DNA of 64,000 nt from the NCBI GenBank assembly GCA_002105175.1, contig MCGE01000001.1, forward strand, positions 3,782,001 to 3,846,000, in the 5' to 3' direction. Below are positions 46,510 to 58,808 of the stretch, in pieces. Numbering within the stretch: the first letter of the stretch is position 1; each line of letters opens with the position of its first letter. Both the position numbers and the translations under genes were made by a program. A model generated the notes under the pieces. The model saw nothing but the letters and a program-made list of their open reading frames with translations, was not told the origin of the DNA and searched no databases. This stretch comes from Absidia repens (taxonomy: Eukaryota; Mucoromycota; Mucoromycetes; Mucorales; Cunninghamellaceae).

Positions 46510-47385
46510 ATGAAGTATACTGATACGATTTCAATAGACGTTTACAATCTCGAACTTGCTTGCAATCGTGCTTTGATCGCTTTCAGTTGTATTGCTTTTT
46601 TACTCGCCAATGGCTGTGCCTTGAAATTAAAAAACTTTTTACCCAGTGCTCACCTCATTGTGGCCTCATTTAGCTACCTTGCCTATCATGTGATTACTGA
46701 AGTGAACTATACGCTCATCGTTGACGAAGGTGTGTATCTCCTCATCTTTTATATCAGTATTATTTGCGAATATCTCGGTCGACTGGCGGTGTGGTTGGCG
46801 GCAATCGAGGTATTCCGTTTAAATCCTCGACCTCGACAACCCCCCCTTATTTGGATCTTTCCTTATTTGATGTACTTGCTCAGTTCTGGTATGTTTGGTG
46901 TCCACAGTGTTTGCTATTGTGTCCTTGGTATTGTCCAAATGGTTTTGGGTGCTACCACTCCCCCTACTGTCATTGACTGTATGATCAAATCAAGATTGGT
47001 GGCAATGTATCTGTTCTGGCCTTTCGTTGGCGCTGTCTTTTTATTGTTTTTCTTCTATCGCAAAACACTGAATCATTTTTATGGTACCTTTGTGTTCTAT
47101 TATATGTGTCTTGTACCTGGAATTCTGGCCATGACAATTTGTGAAAATGTGCTTTCCAAGACCGATCAAAATGAAATTCGCGTGGCATACATCGTCGAAT
47201 TTGTCTTGTACCGTCTCTTATATCTCTTTGCTATTGGTTGGGGATCTCTTTTTGCTTCTCAATGGGCGAAATCGAAGGAAGTCCGTGACAAGGAAGAAGT
47301 GACTGCCGATGTAGTGGATATTGATATTGACGATTTTGATGAAAAGACAGAAGAAACTGGATCTCATCGTCACTTAGCCGTTTGA
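46510..47385 (+). CDS. Seven-transmembrane-like membrane protein, unknown function
   Basis: Not recognised. A single uninterrupted frame of 291 residues, unusual in a window where most genes are spliced. After a short N-terminus (MKYTDTISIDVYNLELACNR) about seven hydrophobic segments alternate with loops: ALIAFSCIAFLLANGCALKL, HLIVASFSYLAYHVITEV, YLLIFYISIICEYLGRL, PYLMYLLSSGMFGVHSV, LVAMYLFWPFVGAVFLLFFF, FYYMCLVPGILAMTICENVL and VLYRLLYLFAIGWGSLFASQ. The tail is strongly acidic (VDIDIDDFDEKTEETG). The layout is like fungal RTA1/GPCR-like seven-TM proteins, but no diagnostic motif was seen, so it is best treated as an orphan membrane protein. It has its own TATA box and an AATAAAAGG downstream. 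Confidence 0.8.
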   Translation: MKYTDTISIDVYNLELACNRALIAFSCIAFLLANGCALKLKNFLPSAHLIVASFSYLAYHVITEVNYTLIVDEGVYLLIFYISIICEYLGRLAVWLAAIEVFRLNPRPRQPPLIWIFPYLMYLLSSGMFGVHSVCYCVLGIVQMVLGATTPPTVIDCMIKSRLVAMYLFWPFVGAVFLLFFFYRKTLNHFYGTFVFYYMCLVPGILAMTICENVLSKTDQNEIRVAYIVEFVLYRLLYLFAIGWGSLFASQWAKSKEVRDKEEVTADVVDIDIDDFDEKTEETGSHRHLAV

Positions 47386-48028
47386 TTTATTAGTGAAATT
47401 TAATTAGTTAGTTATTTACTCCTTTTATTCCTTATATATTTTATTATTTATTCTGACTGATGTATTATATTTGACACTCTATTTTTGTCAATAAAAGGTC
47501 GCCGCGCATTACTATCCTTTTTCATTTGTCTTGACTGTTTAAATTCCGACAGTCGTTTCTTTTTTTTTGTTGGCACTAAATTTTTTTTTTTTTTTTTTTT
47601 TTTTTTTGCTTCCCTTTACGTTTGTCAATCTTTATTTTATTTTTTTTTGACTCCTTCTTTTATATACTCTCTTTCTCTCTTTCTCTCTTTTTACGACTCA
47701 CTGTGTTATATTCAACTCAAGACGAAATCAAGGTTAGAGAATTAAAAGTGAAAAAAGGATGTCTATATTGGAAAAATAGATGAATTAACGAATATTTTAC
47801 TAACTGCTCTTGTAACTGGCTTTAATCTAGTTTTGGGCTTCACTTTTTACGTCCTCTTAGAAAAATTCACTAAAACAAATTCAACAACTCTTTTGATCAT
47901 ATATAAATATACACTCTTCGTTTTTTGACCGGTAAGAAAAACAACAGATAACAACTTGAAATATCTATTGCTGACACGGAACTCTTTTTATCTTAGTATA
48001 CACACTTACACACTCATTACGAAATAAC
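47386..48028. promoter_or_regulatory. Intergenic and NOT1 promoter
   Basis: Contains AATAAAAGG at 47491-47499 (end of the membrane-protein gene), a 27-nt T run near 47581-47607, and TATAAATA at 47902-47909. The distance from this TATA to the NOT1 ATG (about 120 bp) leaves no space for upstream coding exons. A donor/acceptor pair at 47932-47996 could be a leader intron, but it lies very near the expected transcription start. Confidence 0.5.
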
Positions 48029-51000
48029 ATGTCAGATTCACTCAGTCTTTGGAAAACTTTATACGATGCTGGTTGGCAATCTTGCTCGTCTTTGGACTCA
48101 ACACTCAAAACTATCAATCACCTTGAAATTCATGAAGATGGCGTAGCGAGAACGTTGGGCATGATGGCACGAACACAATCCACTGAAGGCCAAGGGAAAA
48201 CTTGGAATATTACTCACTTCGTTAATGCCGTCAACTTGAAGGTAACTATGCATTTTTATTTTTATGAATTGCTACTTAACTATTATTATCATTATCATTA
48301 TCATTAGAATGAACATTTACAATGGACATTGGTCATCAAGTACCTCGATCATCCTGATTTTGCTGTATGTGACGCGGTTGGATTGAAACTTTTGTTTGAT
48401 GCATGGGCTGTTGCCGAACAGGTAATAAGAACGGATAGTATAAGCTTAAAAGAATACTCGTTACTTACTGTTTTTCTTTCACTCTTCGTCTCTTTCCTCA
48501 ACTCATTGTAGAACAATCCTTTTCCTGTCTATTTACTGTTTCAGCCTTGGACAAACGCACGTGGACAACTCAGTATTTTATATCAAATGGTGTATAGCAA
48601 TTCCGATCTTCTTTTGACAGTTATGCAGGCATTATCTTCAACGACAAAGGCGATCCGAGATGTTGATATCCAGTCTTTACATGTCAGCATTCGATCTGAA
48701 GCAACACATTTGGCCACTCAACCATTAAACTGTTTGGAGTTGGTGAATTCACTTGTACATCTATATGATACTGTAGTGGCAGATGATATACGTATTTTGG
48801 TGGATAGATTATCTATTCAAGCACCAGAACTGCTATTGATGGGATTTGCTCAAATACAGGTAAGCTACCAAAAAAAAGGGGGAAGGGGGTGGGATCCTAA
48901 CGGTTATTGACCCATATATATATTCATGTTTATGTGTTTTTAATAGCCATTGCAAAACCAGCTACACCGTGATACCTTGCTTAAATTACTCAATATCTTC
49001 TTGATTGGACATGCAAACTCAAACTTGGTGATTATGCTTCTTTGGAAAAAATGCCCTGCTTTGTTGATGGATGGATTTTTGGCTATGTATAAAAAGGATC
49101 CATCTTATGTCTCACGTATATTAGATGTATCTCAAGAAGCGAAAGTAATACCCCCCCCCCAAAAAAAAAGAGAAAAAAAATGCTTCATCTGATTGGTGTA
49201 CTCATCATGTAAGCACTTTGCATATTTTAGATTTTGTTTCATGTTTTGAATATTGAAGTCCCTTACTTCGTTTTGGATCTCGCTTCCTTAGCAGCAAGGC
49301 GACAACATTTGAATTTGGAAAAATGGCTCCTGGATAGTGCTACAAAGGACAATTTTATTGCTGGATGTATCGATTTTTTGGAAAAGAAATATATGATGGA
49401 AGTGGCTCGTCAATCTGGTGCGAATGTTACATCAACACTACAACTCTCAGTGGACGTAATCAACATTATTTTACGTGTTTTGCGGGAATGGTAAGCGTGT
49501 GAAGTGGAGAAAATGGAATAGATAAGATGGCTCATACTAATCTCGAATATTTTATTTTACCTTTTCTGTAGTGCGAAACAGCCTGTTGAAGCAGCCAAAG
49601 TGGCTCAACTGGTACAAGCTTACTCCAACATTTATCCACAATTGAATGAAACTTTGAATCATGTTCCAAAGGCCGCTCCCGATGGTGATGTGGACTCTGA
49701 GCGATCTTATTCTCCTGAAGTTGAAGAAACTGTTCGTCGTTACTTTGAACGCCTTTATACTATGGAAACAAGTCCTAACCGCTTTGCCTCTTTGCTCAAA
49801 ACATGCCGGAATTCTTCAGATCAGAAGCAGCTGGATTTCTTCTCTTGTACTGTACACACTTTGGTAAGTTTTTTTTTTCTTCTTCCCTCCTATATACTTT
49901 ATTCGAAATGAATAATGTAATTTTAATTTCTTTTTATGCTTTGGTTTTTATAGCTGGATGAAGCGCGCTTTTTTGATCAGTACCCTGAAAATGAACTCTT
50001 GGTGACTGGTGAACTTCTTGGTCTTTTAGTGGAACATCATCTGATATCTTACGCTCAATTACGCGTCGCTCTCAAGTACATTTTGGATGCAGTCAACAAT
50101 AAACATGATTCGAAAATGTTTAATTTTGGTACTCAAGCTCTGCTTCAATTCCGTGACCGATACAGCGAATGGCCCCAGTACACTCTTCTTCTCTCGAAAA
50201 TTGATGGCTTGAAAGGATATCCAATGATTTACGGTAGCATTGCAACAGCATTACAGCAAATTGGTCAACGTGAACAGGATCAAGGCACACCAAAGGACAA
50301 CAACATATCAACTGGTGTTAAGAATGATAGCAAACAGGATGGTGTCGGCAAAGTATCTTCGAATGGACATGATCTGGCGCCAGATGTATTAAGCTTATTG
50401 GAAAAATCGGACACAACACCAACTCATGAACAACCACCAACTAAATTACAAGAAAGGGTCTCCTTTTTGATCAACAACCTTTCTATTGGAAATATGGATA
50501 CGAAGTGTCCTGAACTCTTGAAATTATTGGAACCATCTACTTGGCCTTGGTTTAGTCACTACCTTGTGGTACGCCGTGTCAGCATCGAACCGAACAACCA
50601 TGACCTGTATATGTCGTTATTGAATCATCTGGATTTATCTCAACTTAACGACATCATTGTGGAAGACACCTACTCGAATATTCGTGTTTTACTTCAATCA
50701 GACACTATCACATCATCATCAGCTGATCGAAAATTACTGAAAAATCTTGGTATCTGGCTCGGAAAAATGACGATCGCCAAGAACAAGCCCATCCGTCACA
50801 AGGACTTGTCATTCAAGGTAAGAACGAAAAAAGGCAGTACAATATATATTATTAGATGGGCTTGATGTTAACTCCCTTTTTTTTTAAGAATTTATTGTTG
50901 GACGCTTACGATAGGGATCGGTTGGTGGTAGCCATTCCGTTATGTTGTCAAGTCTTGCATCAAGCCAGTAATAGCAAGGTCTTCAAACCTCCCAACCCTT

Positions 51001-54000
51001 GGCTAATGAGCATTTTGAAGCTATTGGCCGAACTTTATTGGACAGACAAATTGCGCTTGAACATGAAATTTGAAATTGAAATTCTTTTTGACAACCTGAA
51101 ATTGGATTTGAATGGTAAGATATATTGCATCAACAAAAAATATCTTTAAAAAGTACTAATAATGGACATGCTTATCATGAATCTATAGAAATCGAGCCTA
51201 CCCTTCTTCTTCAAAAGCGACAAGAACAAACACAACAACCACAAGTACAGCAACTTCAGCAACAAGCTCAAAACTTACAACAGCAACAAAGACCAGCACC
51301 AGGCCTACCAATGACAAGTGGGCCTCCTCCTTCACTTCCTGTCAATGCGTCTCCTCAAAAATTAGACCAAGATCAACGTTCATTTGGAACAAACATCAAT
51401 CAAGCGGATGAACGCCCAGAAGTGGATATTTCGCCTTTGCTTAGCAGATTGCAACTCAATCCTGTGGTATCCCAATTCATAGCTCAACAGCCTCTGGTGA
51501 AGGCTACTATTTTCCGTGCTATCTCCGAATCCTTTGCTGACGTGGTACCTCCTGTGATCCTAAGCACATCCAACATAGCTAGTATATCGACCAAGGAATT
51601 GATTCTCAAGGACTTTGCAACTGAACCTGACGAAATGAAACTTAAACGTGCTGCCTATGCTATGGTTCAGCCTTTGGTTGGAAACTTAGCTGTCGCTACC
51701 TGTAAAGAAACACTGTGCAATGCTATGATTGGTAATATTTGTGAAGATCTTATCCAAGCTAGATTCCCAAAGGTAAAAGAAAGGGGAAAAAAACAACTAA
51801 TGCAAGGGAGGGATACTCAACTTATCTTATTTTTAATAGGCTCTTTCGGACGAAATCGCATCTACCATTGTGGCTGACAATCTGCAATTGACGTGTCTTT
51901 TTGTTGAACAACTAGCCCACTTGCGCGCAATTAACGATATTGACAGGGCCTTATCTATGGCATACGCCAATAGGATATCGCATAGAGAAGTAAGTTTATC
52001 ACAGTCACTGAAACATGAAGAACATTAAAGCAGAACAATTCACTAATATTATATTTTTCAATTTATCCAGAAGCACGGTGGTGCCTTCTTTGATCCTCTC
52101 AGTCGCAACAGTGCCCCAAGATCAACGCCGTTACCGGAAGCTTTAAAACCAAATGGATCCATCACAGCGGAACAAGTATGTTAGAAAAAAGAAATGACAA
52201 GCACATATAATGATGATATCAACTTACAATAATGTTGTTTAGATGTTCCTTTACGAGTCGTTTAATCGTCCTCTATATGATCCTCTTCAGCAAGCACCTG
52301 CTCCTCCACCAGGTAAACTTTTTCGTTTTTATTTCTGGTGAGGGCCTTGGCGTCAATACTTACATTATCTTTTTTTTAAAAAAATAGGTCCTGTAGTGAA
52401 CTCGCCTCATCCTCCATCTCTGCCTTTGAATCAAGCTGCAAACACAACCAATGCGCTTACGGTCAAGTTGGAACAAATGCTTCTTGAAATGGATAGAATG
52501 ATTAGACAAACCAATGTGACCTCTGTGGCGTCTTTACCACCCAACCATGATCTCTTCCTTTTGATTCGACAAATCCCACTAATGATCTCCCAAAGTTCAG
52601 CGGCCCTACCATCGGTGATGAATTTTGTTGAAAAAGTGGTGTATATGCTGTATGAAAGCAATTCAGCTTTTGGTAGAGAAATATATGTGCTCTTTTTGCA
52701 AACTCTTTTTGGAATCTCCCGTGAAGTGACTCATGAAACTTTAGCTTGGCTTCTGTATGCGGATGATCAAGTAAGAACCGTACTTACCCTTCCCCCCCCC
52801 CCGAAAAAAAGAGACACTCATCATAAAGTTGTATTTATAGAGGAAATTCAACCCTGAAGTAATTGCTGCCCTGATACAACATGAAGTCATCCCTGCTGAA
52901 GATTATGATACCCATTTGGCCAAAATGATATACAACAAAATGGATGGCGTTACCGGATTCGCCATTGATCTGATGCAATTATGCCTTCTGACAGATTGCC
53001 CTATCACTCGTCTGGAAGATCATGTCCTCACAATCAAAGCTCTACAACACTCCCTTGATGAAAACAACTCCCAAAGGTACTTACAAACTAAACAGCATGA
53101 AATTGATACTCATTTTTTCATTACTTTTTAGTATCACTGACTTTTTGGATAAATTGAAAAAACACACCAAACCTCTATATGCCGAAATAGACGGAAGCGA
53201 TTCTCAGTGTATGGATGCTCGACTTCTTCTTGCCGAATGGATTCGACTTAACCAACATCCACTGGTTACTGATGATATAGCTTTATCACTGGTTAAAAAG
53301 GCAAGTGTGAACAGATATTTTTGAATGACATTTTATATTATAGAAACTCATGCTTTTTTTTTATTTTTTTTATATTTATAGGCGGTCCTCATCACACAAG
53401 ATTCTGAAAAATTATGTTTCTTTGTCCGAATGTGTACTGAAGCATGTATTGACCATTATATGTCTCAACGTTCCCCCAGCCCATCTCATAAAAGATCTTC
53501 TGTGACTATGATTGACTCCTATGCCAAACTTGTCTCGTGTATGGCGACTGCTGATTCTGTGGCAAAGGATGACAACAAACTTAAGGTATTTGGGAAGGCC
53601 CTTTCAGTGATTGTTTTGGTCCTGGCACATCACCATGAGCGATCGGGTAGCGAATTCAACCAAAAGCCATTTTTGCGACTATTGACTTCTCTTTATGCGG
53701 AAATACACAAATTTATGGACTTGAACTTACTGGTTGCTTTCAGGTAATATAAATCCTGGAACGTCGTACAAAAAAACATAGGTTACAACAATATTTATTT
53801 TCCCTCTCCTTTTTTTTTTTTTTTTGTCTGAATATAGTGACACTCTGTTAACACTTCAGCCGACCAATTTTCCAGGATTTGCATTCGCATGGCTTCATCT
53901 TATCTCTCATCGAAACTATCTTCCACAGCTACTGGTCACTGATGAAAACAAAGGTTGGACTGTTTGTCAGCGTCTCGTATTAGGTCTTTTGGAATTCTTG

Positions 54001-54959
54001 CGGCCACTTTTGGAACAACACAATTTGGACATAGCAACAAAAACATTCTACCGAGGAACACTTAGGGTTTTGGTTGTTCTTCTTCATGATTTTCCGGAAT
54101 TCCTGTGCCACAACTATATTGTGTTCTCGCAAGCCATCCCTGTATCAAGTATTCAAATGCGAAACCTGATCCTGAGCGCTTTCCCAAGAACGATGCATCT
54201 TCCTGATCCCTTCACTCCTAATCTTCAGCTGGATGATTTGCCTGAATCAAAGGTACGTCCGTTTTTGGATACCAGCTATTTGGATGTACTGGCGACTTCT
54301 GACCTTGTGCCATCAGTGGATGCTTATATTGAAAAGAACAACAATGGTATTGAAACGGAAAACAGTGGATGTCTCAAGGAACTCTTGGCCAAGGTTACGC
54401 TGGAACTGAACTCGGCTCTAATGGAAGGACAATCTCGTGGATCACAAGTATTGGGCGCGTTTGTATTGTATATAGGTGACAAGGCATCGAAACTTCCCTT
54501 CCGGGATGATTCTTTAGCATTGACGATTTACAAGCACCTACTATCGCATTTAACAGACGAAGGTAGGCAAATGTCATCATGGTAGTAATCGAGGGGAGGT
54601 TGGGGCGGGATATCTCACCTTTTTTAATTTTTATAGGTCTTTACTTATTACTGGGGTCATTGGCTGATCATTTACGATATCCAAATAGCCATACGTACTT
54701 CTTTAGCCGGGCAATTCTATATTTGTTTGAAACAGAAAACGAAAATGTCAAGGAACGAATTACTCGGGTTTTATTGGAACGATTGATTGTAAACAGACCA
54801 CATCCTTGGGGTTTACTATCTCTCTTTATTGATATGATGAAGGACGAAGGGTTCTGGAAACATGATTTCATTCAGTGCTCTCCTGAAATCGAGCAATTAT
54901 TTAGCAATGTAGCAAGGTATTGTTGTGAAAAAAGTCTGGATATACCGATGAAAATATGA
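48029..54959 (+). CDS. NOT1: CCR4-NOT complex scaffold NOT1 (CNOT1), short N-terminus
   Basis: Scaffold of the mRNA deadenylase complex. Eighteen exons join in frame to 1873 residues: 48029-48241, 48308-48421, 48512-48859, 48947-49144, 49231-49490, 49572-49863, 49954-50817, 50889-51114, 51189-51772, 51840-51989, 52071-52175, 52243-52312, 52388-52770, 52841-53076, 53132-53300, 53382-53743, 53838-54562, 54637-54959. Diagnostic stretches: [68 protein letters not shown] (MIF4G, CAF1 site), [12 protein letters not shown] (CAF40 site), and [19 protein letters not shown] with [12 protein letters not shown] (Not1 superfamily C-terminal domain). It begins at the equivalent of about residue 240 of human CNOT1, so the domain that binds CNOT10/CNOT11 in animals is absent. 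The intron at 53301-53381 has a GC donor (AAG|GCAAGT). Gln-rich linker near residues 1040-1070. Confidence 0.95.
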
Positions 54960-55251
54960 AACTCATTCGATTTATCTTTTTATACATACTTCTAGATCAA
55001 TTAAGCATGCAACATGAAATCCCCATTATTAGCATTAGTCAATGATTCTAGTTATTACCTCCGTCCTCCATTTTTATACAGATATGAAATAAATTACCCA
55101 CTTTATATATATATATATATTTTGATGTGCAGACCAAATGGCGGCGGTTCAAAACTAAAACCAGGTCCGAATTCCTTTTTTTTTTGTTTTTCATTTTTTT
55201 TTTTTTATTTCACCCCACTTGCACAACAATCTTGACAGATCATCCAGCATT

Positions 55252-55935
55252 ATGAACCGTCTTATTAATATTAGCCGCATGGCTGCGACCCGCATAGCCT
55301 TACGGAACAGCATTCACTTAAAATCAACCATGTCAACTAGGACTGCGCTTAACATTTCAGTCGTCCATCAAAAATATGGTTTCCACACTCATAGCGCGAC
55401 CATGTATGCATCACACCAAGAAAACAACGGATGGCAACAGCAGCCTCAAAATGGCACAGGACATCCGCTCATGGACCAACTGGCGCAGCATCCTCACATT
55501 ATGCAACAATTATTGGACTTTACCGCGTTTATCCAAACCAAAGGGATTGATCCTACGGGGAAGCAACTCAACTACATGCAAGTCATGAAAGTGATGCAAG
55601 ATCCTGAAGTAAGTTAGCAAATATATGCAAGGATCTGGCTCTGGATTTTGTAAAATAACAGATAAAAGGAACTCATCTCTACTCTTTTCTTCTTTCTCTT
55701 GGCGTGCGCATAGGTTAGGGGAAAGGTACAAAAACTGGCAGAAGATATGAAGAACGCTGGCATTCAATTGGATATGGCAACCATTGCTGAACTTCAGAAA
55801 TCTTTGGGTCAACCGGCGACTACGATGGATCACCAGCAACCAAATCAAGATAAGACAGACGAAAAGAAGGAGGATAACAAGGAACAGCAAGATGGCGGCG
55901 TAATGAACAAAATGAAAGGCTTCTTCAAGAAATAG
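55252..55935 (+). CDS. Small protein with mitochondrial-type leader, unknown function
   Basis: Two exons, 55252-55608 and 55714-55935, 192 residues. The start is a basic, Ser/Arg/Leu-rich helix without acidic residues (MNRLINISRMAATRIALRNS), typical of a matrix-targeting peptide; a second ATG lies 26 codons in. The middle (LMDQLAQHPHIMQQLLDFTA, NYMQVMKVMQDPEVRGKV) and MKNAGIQLDMATIAELQKSL appear helical, resembling chaperonin-binding or STI1-like repeats (pattern: helix, D-P-E, helix), but I cannot assign a family. The end is lysine-rich and disordered (KKEDNKEQQDGG, KMKGFFKK). Confidence 0.7.
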
Positions 55936-56571
55936 ATGGAATAAATCACCAAGTCGTGGTAGTTTAGTTACATGAAGTGCCTGAATAGCAGTGCAACATT
56001 TAGTTAGCTACCCTCGTCTTATATATATATATATATATAGACATATTTACGTTTTATTCAATAAATGTTGTTATGATATGGTATATGATATGGTATATGA
56101 TAATGTTGAAGTTGGAAAATATGGCGCAGTTTAGCAACAACATAAAGAAAGGATTGGATTCCAGGGACTATGTTTAGCAGGGGGGCGGGGGCGATTACCC
56201 ACATTGATGATAGAACGGTGAAAAGGAACTAAGTGACTTAGAGGCTTTTGTTTTGTTCATATAAAAAAAATACTTGGGCATTTAAGTTTGCCGGTTTTTG
56301 GCTCAGAGGTCGAGAAATAGCAATATCAAGACGTTTACATACCAAAGAAAAAGAAAAAAGGGATGTCATGGGACTCAACTTGATGGCTTCCAGTGCGTTT
56401 CAATTATCGCATTTTTATGCGGTCAACACTGCTTTTTTTTTTTTTTTTTTTTTTTTTTTGCACACACACACATATATTAGGTATTTTTCCTACCCCCGCG
56501 TGCACTGTACAGTACGTACACCGATTCAACAACACAAATTAAACGTATGAGAGACAATGTAAGACTAAAAG

Positions 56572-57099
56572 GTTAATCCATTTTTTATTCAGATGCAGAT
56601 ATAAAACTATTGTAACTAAACTAAGCCTATATAGTAATAACGAGACCCATATCTCAATGTGAAGCAACTAAGAGTATATGTGGAAGTGAGTTATCTTGTT
56701 GTAGAATAAACATAACGTAAGATAAGCTATTCCAATCAGAGAGTACAAGGTATTCTATGGAAAGTGACATACTATTCCACTCGGAAAGAGACAACTAAAC
56801 TGGGTAGAATTGCTTTGTCTTGGCTGCAGCGGTATTAATCTTGTAGAATAACCATGCTGCTGATGTTAAATGGTGGTGATCCTAAATCCTAGATCCAAAA
56901 TGAAAGGGGTTCCCCATGCATCTTGTAATCTCTGAGCTCAAAACCCTTCTAAACCAGTCCTGACACTATTCTAAGTCCATCATAACGTTAAAGAAGTTGA
57001 GTGATGAAGATAAAAAAAAAGGGGATGAAGAAGAAAAGAAAGAGAAGCAAAAAAAAAAAAAATTTGGGGATTAAATAAAAAAATATTCACGTGGGCGGA
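56572..57099 (-). repeat. Dispersed repeat segment A, copy A4 (inverted)
   Basis: Read on the minus strand: TTCCGCCCACGTGAATATTT at the 5' end, the C/T-rich tract, ACTGGTTTAGAAGGGTTTTG, GATGCATGGGGAACCCCTTT, and after an enlarged middle GGCTTAGTTTAGTTACAATA and GATGCAGATCTGAATAAA-like end (ATCTGCATCTGAATAAAAAA). It lies head to head with A5 about 100 bp away, giving an inverted pair. Confidence 0.75.
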
Positions 57100-57204
57100 A
57101 TGTGAAAATATTTCACCAACAACAACAGGAAAAAAACCCTTCTGTTATTTTGCTTTCATTTTTGCGACCCTTAACTTGGTGGTTCTCTTCTCATCTCGTA
57201 ACCA

Positions 57205-57560
57205 CCGTTTTTTGGCATTTTGCAACTTCTATTAGCTTAGTTTATTCTTAATTCGTCGATAGTTTGTATCTATATCTGAATACAATATTTTTCTTTCTAT
57301 ATGCTTCAATAAATGATGTCTTCCTAGTATTTCTATTGTCTTGTACAACACAGTAGCTCCCATTTTACAACCATCCGTTTAAAATAATGTAGACCATTTA
57401 TCAGATCTCCCTTAGCCTCCCGCATGTTATCTCCATGAGATCTCTTGTTCTAATGAACAGTGCGCCTTTAGTTTACTATCCTACCATATCACTTCAATAA
57501 AACATGGACTTTTTATTAACCATCCTCTGACACTTTATACGACAAGAAGAACAATCATTG
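57205..57560 (+). repeat. Dispersed repeat segment A, copy A5, with middle units
   Basis: Only the 3' half of A is present: TTTTTTGGCATTTTGCAACT, TATTAGCTTAGTTTATTC, TATCTATATCTGAATACAAT and GCTTCAATAAATGATGTC. It runs on through middle units (AATGAACAGTGCGCCTTTAG, CTTCAATAAAACATGGAC) matching the A2 element near 13240-13300, then into C3. Confidence 0.75.
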
Positions 57561-57829
57561 TAGCTCTTTTTGTGAGTGTCAAATCATACACTTCTTTTGT
57601 AGCTCCCCGACTATCCAGAGTCCAGTGATTGAATGACAGACGTAGCTCATATTTTTAATCGCCTAATTATATTAATGCCCTTTAGTACCTATAAATATAC
57701 TTCAATAAAATATTCCTTTGTATTAGCTAACCTTTCTATGACCCATATGACAGTGAGAAATATCGTTATTGTTGACTTTACGGATGCCTTAGGCTATGTT
57801 TTTTGCTCGGTCCCATTTTCCTCCTTGAG

Positions 57830-57985
57830 CGACGGACCGCGAGTTCCATGTCGCTTGATATGAAATGTGACCAAAGCCTGATCTATAATTCTATCAATCG
57901 ACCACGGCTGTGCTGCCAGCGTATCCTCCGGCAGACTGAACATATTGTATATTTTCAGCTCATTATCTATTTATTTATTTACCTT
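57830..57985 (+). repeat. Repeat segment C, copy C3
   Basis: GACCGCGAGTTCCATGTCGC, TTGATATGAAATGTGACC, GCCAGCGTATCCTCCGGCAG and ACTGAACATATTGTATATTT follow in the same order and spacing as in C2 (16455-16615). The shared spacing shows that A, middle and C belong to one element of about 0.9-1.2 kb. Confidence 0.75.
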
Positions 57986-58515
57986 TTTGCATGTGGTATA
58001 ATAAAAAAAATAAAGCCCCGATAAGATGCGTGCTAAGGTACAAGATAGCAGGGGATGTCAAATTCCATCAAAAACCTCGTTTGAACAATCCTTCCCCTGA
58101 CATCCAGTAGTTCGGGTATTTTGGAAGTTTGGGATTGAATACAAAGAATTATAACAACTTCGGTTTCTTTATGTCCTTGCTAAATTGTAACTACCCTACA
58201 TGAGATCAATAGCGGAATGACGATGGTCAAATCCTAATTCTAATACGAAGATATCTATATTAAGAAATAAATGAAAATATACAGCACAGACTTTTTTGTA
58301 TGAGGATCTTTTTTTTTTTTTTTTTTTTAACACAGATCCAAAAGTGGTATACCCATACCATTCCATTGTACCTTCTAGAATACTTACCCCATATGGCAAG
58401 GACGCCATTGACGGAGATTCATCTACAGGTATGACGAAGGGAACAAAAAAGAAAAAAAACTACAACAAACGATCAAACACGTAATGATAAACAAAATATA
58501 GGTTTCTTTTTATTA

Positions 58516-58788
58516 TTATATATAAAAAAACAACAGAACTCTAATACTAAACTTGGATGCACCAAAAGGACATGTGTGATGGTTAGCTACACTTGATCCA
58601 TGTAAGAGACCCACCGACCGATTGACGATGGGATTTGGCACGCCTCCAACAGAGCACACCCATGCGGAAATGTCGTTAGCCATACCTGAGGCACACACCT
58701 CCCCGCGTTTTGTAGCCGCGATGAATCCTCCATGAGCAAGTCCCCCGTGATCCATTTTCCCGGCCAAAACACGCAGATCATCACACAC
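58516..58788 (-). CDS. Doubtful small ORF in a GC-richer island
   Basis: Minus-strand frame of 90 codons (or 79 from the internal ATG at 58755, MDHGGLAHGGFIAATKRGEV). The composition (Gly, Ala, Val, Ser, Cys) is protein-like and contrasts with the AT-rich surroundings; AATAAAAAG follows the stop, and a CA microsatellite lies just upstream. No family is recognised and overlapping frames are also open, so this could equally be a non-coding transcript or chance. Confidence 0.2.
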   Translation of the reverse strand: MCDDLRVLAGKMDHGGLAHGGFIAATKRGEVCASGMANDISAWVCSVGGVPNPIVNRSVGLLHGSSVANHHTCPFGASKFSIRVLLFFYI

Positions 58789-58808
58789 ACACGATCAGAG
58801 AGGAAGGC

